Assembly: GCA_902805775.1 (NCBI GenBank)
Contig: CADCUB010000106.1
Span: 1 to 32,190 of the forward strand
Length of the DNA stretch: 32,190 nucleotides
Origin: an uncultured Frankineae bacterium
GTDB taxonomy: Bacteria; Actinomycetota; Actinomycetes; Mycobacteriales; SCTD01
Direction: 5' to 3'
The translations under genes and the position numbers were made by a program. The notes below the pieces were generated by a model. That model was not told where the DNA came from and made no database searches. It saw nothing but the letters and a program-made list of their open reading frames with translations. Below are positions 26,703 through 32,190 of this stretch, in pieces. Numbering within the stretch: position 1 is the stretch's first letter; every line of letters begins with the position of its first letter.

Positions 26703-27320
26703 TCAGGCCGTCGGCGGCATGCCGAGGGCCTGGCGCACGCCTGGCCCGATGTCGGCAGTGCCGGAGGACAGGACCGTGGCGAGCGCTGCGCGGGCGTCGG
26801 GCCGGTCGAACTCGGTACGGCGAAGGCGGTGCGCCCGGCCGGTGTGCGGTGACAGGCGCAGCACACCGCCGTGGGCGGTGTCGAGCAGCTCCACGGCCCG
26901 CAGCTGCGCGCCGTGCGTGATGCGGTACGTCACCAGCCGGCGGTCGGCGACCCAGTCGTTCCCGACGGTGACCCGGCGCGCCCCGCACAGCCAGGCGACG
27001 AGCGTGGTCACCACGAGGGTGCCGCCGACCGCCCAGGCGGCACCCATGGTCGCGAGCAGGACCGGCACGCTCAGCAGCGGCGCGAGGACGAGGAACACGG
27101 CAGCCTCGGCCCGGGGCATGCCGACGCTCGCCCGTACCGGCCCGGGCAGGGCAGCCCGGGTCAGGACCCGTGCGCCGCCGGGTCGTGGGACCGGCAGCCA
27201 CGGCCCGGACGTGCCGGGCGCCGGCTCAGGCGGTGCTGCCCTCGCCGGTGCCTGCACCGACGTCGATGCGGCCGCCGGCTCGTCGACCTCTCGGCGGGAA
27301 CGTTCGTCGATCGGCGGCAT
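26703..27320 (-). CDS. Hypothetical membrane protein (two TM segments, PH-like C-terminal region)
   Basis: AEAAVFLVLAPLLSVPVLLATMGAAWAVGGTLVVTTLVAWLCGARRVTVGNDWVADRRLVTYRI. Confidence 0.65.
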   Translation of the reverse strand: MPPIDERSRREVDEPAAASTSVQAPARAAPPEPAPGTSGPWLPVPRPGGARVLTRAALPGPVRASVGMPRAEAAVFLVLAPLLSVPVLLATMGAAWAVGGTLVVTTLVAWLCGARRVTVGNDWVADRRLVTYRITHGAQLRAVELLDTAHGGVLRLSPHTGRAHRLRRTEFDRPDARAALATVLSSGTADIGPGVRQALGMPPTA

Positions 27321-27490
27321 GTCGTCTCCTGGAGTCGTCGTGTACCGCCTCAGTGCCGTGCCGGCGTCGTTCGTTACGCACCCGTGCGCACGACCGTGTC
27401 GATGGGCAGCGTGCCGATCGCCGCCGCCGCGTCGTCTGCACCGCGGCGGCCCGGACGGGCGCTCGGTCGGGACGCCGTCGTCCGCGACGG

Positions 27491-29356
27491 TCAGCCCTGG
27501 CTGCCGGTCGCCTCGGCGAGGGCGTGCGCGGCGAGCACGAGGCCGAGGTGGCTGAAGGCCTGCGGGTAGTTGCCGAGCAGCTCACCTGTCGCGCTGGTCT
27601 GCTCGGCGAGCAGACCCAGGTCGTTGGCGTGCCCGGCGGCCCGGCGCAGGACCTGCTCGGCCTGCTCCGTGCGGCCGGTCACCGCAAGCGCCTGGGCGAG
27701 CCAGAAGGTGCACAGCAGGAAGCTCCCCTCGTCGCCCTCCAAGCCGTCGTCGCCGCGGTAGCGGTACAGCATCCCGCGCTCGTCGGACAGGCCCGCCGCC
27801 ACGGCGTCGATCGTCGCCGCGAGCCGGGGGTCGTCCGGCGGCAGGATGCCGACCAGGGCGACCAGCAGGCAGCTGGCGTCCAGCTCGGGGCTGCCGAGCA
27901 CCTGGGTGAACGACCCGACGACAGGGTTCCAGCCGCGGTCGAGCACGGCTTCCCGGACGTCGTCGCGGGCCGAGCCCCACCGCTCCACCGCGGACTCGGC
28001 GCCGAGCAGCGGGGCCAGGCGGATGCCCCGGTCCAGCGCCACCCAGCACATGAGCGCGCTGTGCAGGTAGGGCTTCGCCGGGCCGCGGACCTCCCAGATC
28101 CCCTGGTCATGGACCTGCCAGTCGCGTGCCGCGGCCTCGACGGCCGAGACGAGCAGCTCGACGGTGGCGGCTTCGAGCGGCTCGAGCTGCGCCCGCAGGA
28201 CCCACGCGGCGTCGAGCAGCGCGCCGTAGACGTCCTGCTGGTGCTGGTCCCACGCACCGTTGCCGACCCGGACCGGGCCGCTGCCGCGCCACCCGGCGAG
28301 GTGCGGCAGCTCGCGCTCGGCCAGCTCGCGCTCGCCGCCGACGCCGAACATGATCTGCAGGTGCCTCCCCCGTGCCAGCTGCGTCCCGGCAGCCCGGGCG
28401 AGGAACGCGAAGGAGCGCCGTGCCTCGTCCGGGCAGGCGGCGACCCACAGGCCGCGCAGCGTCATGCTCGCGTCCCTCACCCACATGTACCGGTAGTCCC
28501 AGGTGCGCCCGCTGCCCTCGCCCTCCGGCAGGCTGGTCGTGGCCGCCGCGACCATCGCGCCGCTCGGGGCGTACGTCAGCCCCTGCAGCACCAGGCCGCT
28601 GCGGTGGACCAGGTCGCTGAGCGGACCGCGGTAGCGCTGGTGGAGCGCGGACCAGCTGCGCCAGGCGTCGCCGGTGACGTCGAGCCTGCGGCGCACGTCC
28701 TCGGGCCGCCACACCTCCGGCGGCTCCTCCCAGGCGCTGCCCTGCTCGAGGGCGAGCGTCAGGTCCTCGCCGTCGTCGAGCCGCACGCCGCCGCTGGCGG
28801 TCGCGCCGTCGACGGTGAGCGGCCCGCCCGTCGACAGCTGCACGACCGTCGCGCCGCCGTACGTCAGCAGCCCGCCCGGGACGGGCGTCAACCGCGGGTG
28901 CACGAGCCCGAACTCCGGGCGCGGTGCCCACTCCACGACGACGTCGACAGCGCCGGACGTGCAGCGCGCACGGCGCAGCAGCACGCCCGGGCTGGCGCGT
29001 CCGAGGTCGTGGCCACGCTCGTCCGCACCGAGCGCGAGCGCGTCCAACACCTCCAGCGTGCCACCGGCGCAGGTCCAGGTGGTCTCCAGGACCAGCGTGT
29101 CTGGGAGGTAGCGACGTGTGGCCACGGCGTCGCGGTCCGCGGGCCGCAGGAGCAGGTGCCCGGCGGCCGGGTCCAGCAGCCGACCGAGCACCGGGGGGCT
29201 GTCGAACCGCGGCAGGCACAGCCAGTCCACCGATCCGTGCCGGGTGACCAGTGCCGAGCTGCGGCAGTCGGACAGGAACGCGTGGTCGGCGATCGCCGTG
29301 CCGGTGCTCGGCCGGGCAGCAGGCGTCGTGGCGTGCGCGGTCGTCCCCATGCACAT
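27491..29356 (-). CDS. Glycoside hydrolase family 15 protein (glucoamylase/trehalase-like)
   Basis: IADHAFLSDCRSSALVTRHGSVDWLCLPRFDSPPVLGRLLD, RTWDYRYMWVRDASMTLRGLW, YLHSALMCWVALDRGIRLA. Start 29356 or 29350. Confidence 0.9.
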   Translation of the reverse strand: MCMGTTAHATTPAARPSTGTAIADHAFLSDCRSSALVTRHGSVDWLCLPRFDSPPVLGRLLDPAAGHLLLRPADRDAVATRRYLPDTLVLETTWTCAGGTLEVLDALALGADERGHDLGRASPGVLLRRARCTSGAVDVVVEWAPRPEFGLVHPRLTPVPGGLLTYGGATVVQLSTGGPLTVDGATASGGVRLDDGEDLTLALEQGSAWEEPPEVWRPEDVRRRLDVTGDAWRSWSALHQRYRGPLSDLVHRSGLVLQGLTYAPSGAMVAAATTSLPEGEGSGRTWDYRYMWVRDASMTLRGLWVAACPDEARRSFAFLARAAGTQLARGRHLQIMFGVGGERELAERELPHLAGWRGSGPVRVGNGAWDQHQQDVYGALLDAAWVLRAQLEPLEAATVELLVSAVEAAARDWQVHDQGIWEVRGPAKPYLHSALMCWVALDRGIRLAPLLGAESAVERWGSARDDVREAVLDRGWNPVVGSFTQVLGSPELDASCLLVALVGILPPDDPRLAATIDAVAAGLSDERGMLYRYRGDDGLEGDEGSFLLCTFWLAQALAVTGRTEQAEQVLRRAAGHANDLGLLAEQTSATGELLGNYPQAFSHLGLVLAAHALAEATGSQG

Positions 29357-29779
29357 CCGTCCGTCGAGGGGCAGGAGCGTTACACGTGGGCCGGTCCGTT
29401 CCTGCGCAACGCCTGTGGGGCCGCCCGCACCAGGTGAGGACGACGGGAGGTCAGCGGTGCTCACGAGCGACGTGCCGCAGGGCCTCGGTGGCCGACGGCC
29501 GGTCCTGTCCCGCCGGCTCGCCGGGCCATGACGTCGTCCCGGTCGAGCCCGAACACCTGACCCGGGGGAGCGACGATCTCAGCGGTCGGAGCGCTTCTGC
29601 GGGACCAGCGGGACCCCGCCGTCGCGGCCGTACCCCGGCTCTCCGCGGCACGGGCGCCCACGGCGGCGTAACGGCGGGGCGCGCCGGTGACACGGTGGAG
29701 CCGTACGGACTGCGGGTGCGCACGTGCCCGCCGGACACGCGCGGCCCAGCCGGCCGCGGGACACAGAAGGCGGTGCGAC

Positions 29780-30760
29780 ATGCGCCCATCCCTGACCACC
29801 CTGCGACTGCTGGCCGGTGCCACCGGCCTGGCGTTCGCGCTCACCGCCTGCGGCAGCAGCGACGACGGCGGGGACGCCTTCTCCGCGGGCGAGGGCGGCG
29901 GCGGCGGTGACGCGGCCACCAGCGAGCCGATCACGGTCGGTGGCGCGACGTTCACCGAGTCGGCGCTCATGATCGAGATGTACCGGGCGGTGCTGGAGGA
30001 CGGCGGCTACACCGTGGAGGTGAAGCCGGTCGAGAACCGCGAGCTGTACGCCCCCGAGCTCGAGCGCGGCAGCATCGACGTCGTGCCGGAGTACGCGGCG
30101 ACGTTCACCGAGTACCTCAACCTCGCGAAGAACGGCCCGGACGCCGAGCCGGTCGCGACCGGCGACGTCGACGAGACGGTCCAGGCGCTGCGCCCGCTCG
30201 CCGAGGAGCAGGGCCTCGCGGTCCTGGAACCGGCCGACGCCGCCAACCAGAACGCCTTCTTCGTCACCGAGGAGTTCGCCACCGCCAACGACCTGACGAC
30301 GCTGTCCGACCTCGGTGCGCTCGGCCAGCCGATCGTGCTCGCCGGCACGCAGGAGTGCCCGGAGCGCCCGAAGTGCGAGCTGGGGCTGGAGCAGGTCTAC
30401 GGGCTCGAGGTCACCGAGGACCTGCCGCTGGGGTTCGGCAGCGTGCAGAACAAGCAGGCCGTCGTCGAGGGCGACGCCCAGCTCGGCCTGTCCGGCACCA
30501 CCGACGGCACCCTCGACGCCCTGGGCCTGGTCGTGCTCGAGGACGACAAGCAGCTGCAGAACGCCGACAACCTCGTCCCGGTCGTCAACGCCGAGGGCCC
30601 AGCCGGCACGGACGAGGTCGCCGACCTGCTCGACGGCCTGTCCGAGACCCTCACCACCGCAGACCTCGCCGAGCTCAACCGCCGGGTCGACCAGGACCGC
30701 GAGCAGGCCGCCGCCGTCGCCGAGGACTACCTCACCGAACAGGGCCTGATCGGCGGCTGA
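29780..30760 (+). CDS. Glycine betaine/choline-type ABC transporter substrate-binding lipoprotein (OpuAC/ProX)
   Basis: Lipobox LAFALTACGSS; ITVGGATFTESALMIEMYRAVLEDGGYTVEVKPVENRELYAPELERGSIDVVPEYAATFTEYL. Confidence 0.9.
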   Translation: MRPSLTTLRLLAGATGLAFALTACGSSDDGGDAFSAGEGGGGGDAATSEPITVGGATFTESALMIEMYRAVLEDGGYTVEVKPVENRELYAPELERGSIDVVPEYAATFTEYLNLAKNGPDAEPVATGDVDETVQALRPLAEEQGLAVLEPADAANQNAFFVTEEFATANDLTTLSDLGALGQPIVLAGTQECPERPKCELGLEQVYGLEVTEDLPLGFGSVQNKQAVVEGDAQLGLSGTTDGTLDALGLVVLEDDKQLQNADNLVPVVNAEGPAGTDEVADLLDGLSETLTTADLAELNRRVDQDREQAAAVAEDYLTEQGLIGG

Positions 30761-30920
30761 CGTTCGGTCAGGACCCTGCGCGCCGTCGGCGGTGTTCGCC
30801 GGGTGTTCGACGTGGTCGGGGATCGTCTCCATGACCGGCAGGGCAGGGATCGCCTGTGCGAGGCCGTGCCGGAAGTGCGGCTGGGCGGGTAGGGCGGCGG
30901 CCGCTGGCAGCGACGAGGTG

Positions 30921-31544
30921 ATGACCGACGTTCCTGCGCACGGCTTCGCGGGGCTGCGGGCGCGAGGAGCGCCGCGTCGACGGGCGCGCACGTCCGCGGG
31001 GTGCGACCGTCGCCAGGTGACACCTCCGTCCCGACGCTCCGCCGGCTCCGGTGGCAGCACCTCGCCCGGTGCCGTACGGCGACGAGGTCTGGTGCTGGTC
31101 GTCGGCGGCGTCGTCCTGCTGCTGCTGGTGCGCCCGGTCGGACCGCTCGCCGAGTCCTGGATCCCGCTGCTCGTCGGCCTCGCCTTCATCGGTGCCGCCG
31201 CGTCGACCGGACCGCGCAGCCCGCTGTGGGGACCCGGACTCGTGGTCACCGCCTACGGGACGGCGGAGGTGGTGGACCTGTACACGCACGTGTCCGGCGC
31301 GGGCGCCTGGACCGTCGTGGCGATCGGCGTCGGCGGCCTGCTGGCCGCCCACCTCGGCGCCCGGGGGTGGGCCATGAGCGCCGCCAGCGTCGCCTCGCCG
31401 GTCGTCTTCATCGGGATCGGGCAGTGGATCGCCGGGAACGCGCCTGACGGGACCATCACCTGGGCCAGCGCCGGTGTCACGGTGCTCTACGGCGTCGTCG
31501 AGCCGGCCACGTCGCGCCGGGACGGGTCCGTCGGCCCGTCCTGA
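30921..31544 (+). CDS. Small integral membrane protein, hypothetical; start uncertain
   Basis: Hydrophobic segments GLVLVVGGVVLLLLV, WIPLLVGLAFIGAAAS, VVAIGVGGLLAAHLG, ASPVVFIGIGQWIAG. Confidence 0.6.
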   Translation: MTDVPAHGFAGLRARGAPRRRARTSAGCDRRQVTPPSRRSAGSGGSTSPGAVRRRGLVLVVGGVVLLLLVRPVGPLAESWIPLLVGLAFIGAAASTGPRSPLWGPGLVVTAYGTAEVVDLYTHVSGAGAWTVVAIGVGGLLAAHLGARGWAMSAASVASPVVFIGIGQWIAGNAPDGTITWASAGVTVLYGVVEPATSRRDGSVGPS

Positions 31545-31555
31545 GGCCCGGCCGC

Positions 31556-32190
31556 TCAGCCCTGGGCGACCAGCCGCCGCACCGGGACGGTGGTGCGCTG
31601 GCCCGCCCAGCCGTGCACCACCCTGCGGGCGGCCGTGATGCGGCCGGGCGGCACGTCCGGGAGGTACAGCCCGTCGAGCAGCCGGTCGGCGGCGTCCCGC
31701 GACGCGACGTCCAGGCTGAAGCCGCGCGACTCGTCCGAGCGCAGGACCAACCCGGCCCTGGCGAACTCGGCGCCCGGCGAGCCAAGGGCGTCGTCGTTCG
31801 GGTAGGACAGGCCTCTCGAGCGCAGGGCCAGGAGCACCTGGGCCCAGCGCAGCGCGTCGCGGACCGGCATCGGCCGGCTCGCCGGGACGGTCGCGGCGAA
31901 GGTGCCGCCCGGCCGCAGGACACGTCGCACCTCCGCCAGTGCCGGCTCGAGCGGCAGCAGCTGCAGCGCCATCGAGCACACGACCACGTCGACGGCCGCG
32001 TCGGCGACGGGCAGGCGGGCGGCGTCGGCCCGCGCGACGCGCAGGCCACGTCCCGCGCCGAGCCGGAGCTCGGCGTGGGACAGGTCCAGGCCGAGGTAGG
32101 ACGTCGCGCGCAGCAGCTCCCCCGTCGGGGCGCTGCCGCACGCCAGGTCGAGCACCCGTGCGCCGGGCGGGACGAGCTCGGCGAGCCAGC
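31556..32190 (-). CDS. SAM-dependent class I methyltransferase, 5' end beyond the window
   Basis: WLAELVPPGARVLDLACGSAPTGELL (motif I) reads in from the window edge; VDVVVCSMALQLLP...EVRRVLRPGGTFAATVP. Confidence 0.85.
   Translation of the reverse strand, partial: WLAELVPPGARVLDLACGSAPTGELLRATSYLGLDLSHAELRLGAGRGLRVARADAARLPVADAAVDVVVCSMALQLLPLEPALAEVRRVLRPGGTFAATVPASRPMPVRDALRWAQVLLALRSRGLSYPNDDALGSPGAEFARAGLVLRSDESRGFSLDVASRDAADRLLDGLYLPDVPPGRITAARRVVHGWAGQRTTVPVRRLVAQG

Noticed and set aside
27170-29437. 755-aa plus-strand ORF antisense to GH15
   Set aside because: The minus strand carries clear GH15 motifs; the plus reading has no recognisable domain.
29579-31249. 556-aa minus-strand ORF opposite the betaine-type lipoprotein and membrane protein
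   Set aside because: Mostly antisense to a well-supported lipoprotein gene. The stretch near 30780-30900 looked slightly coding-like but has no start or recognised motif.

Overview
The window is very GC-rich actinobacterial chromosomal DNA, densely packed with metabolic and stress-type genes. No rRNA, tRNA, CRISPR array, transposase or phage genes were recognised. Left part (about 1-5 kb): the His-rich C-terminus of a truncated upstream protein, a CobC-like aminotransferase, a hemerythrin-domain protein, an S4-domain protein, a cobalamin riboswitch driving a NiCoT-type Co/Ni transporter, an NADPH:F420 reductase-like gene and a metal-receptor protein without a signal peptide. Middle (about 5-18 kb): panB, a TetR/MFS pair, a PPOX/F420-type flavoprotein, nadE, an aldo/keto reductase, a membrane-SRPBCC fusion, a Zn-alcohol dehydrogenase, a GAF-GGDEF-EAL protein, a TolB-like protein and an alpha/beta hydrolase. 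Right part (about 18-32 kb): a ROK-family gene with a small partner, a CPA2-type antiporter, a coupled disulfide reductase/redoxin/unknown operon, an EamA transporter with a short arginine-rich upstream ORF, a sulfite-oxidase-like/FAD-reductase/DUF6510-like operon, a GH15 enzyme, a betaine-type binding lipoprotein and a truncated methyltransferase. The most interesting observations are: (i) a perfect 21-bp inverted repeat with a nested hairpin between PPOX and nadE; (ii) a GTAACG motif seen six times, only at gene boundaries and always pointing at the next gene, including a perfect GCCGTTAC-N16-GTAACGGC inverted repeat; (iii) a cytoplasmic molybdoenzyme electron-transfer module with a small CxxC protein; (iv) the cobalamin riboswitch with a visible pairing to sequence near the ribosome-binding site; and (v) short peptides and terminators absent from the ORF track. 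Homology calls come from motif recognition only; no searches were run.
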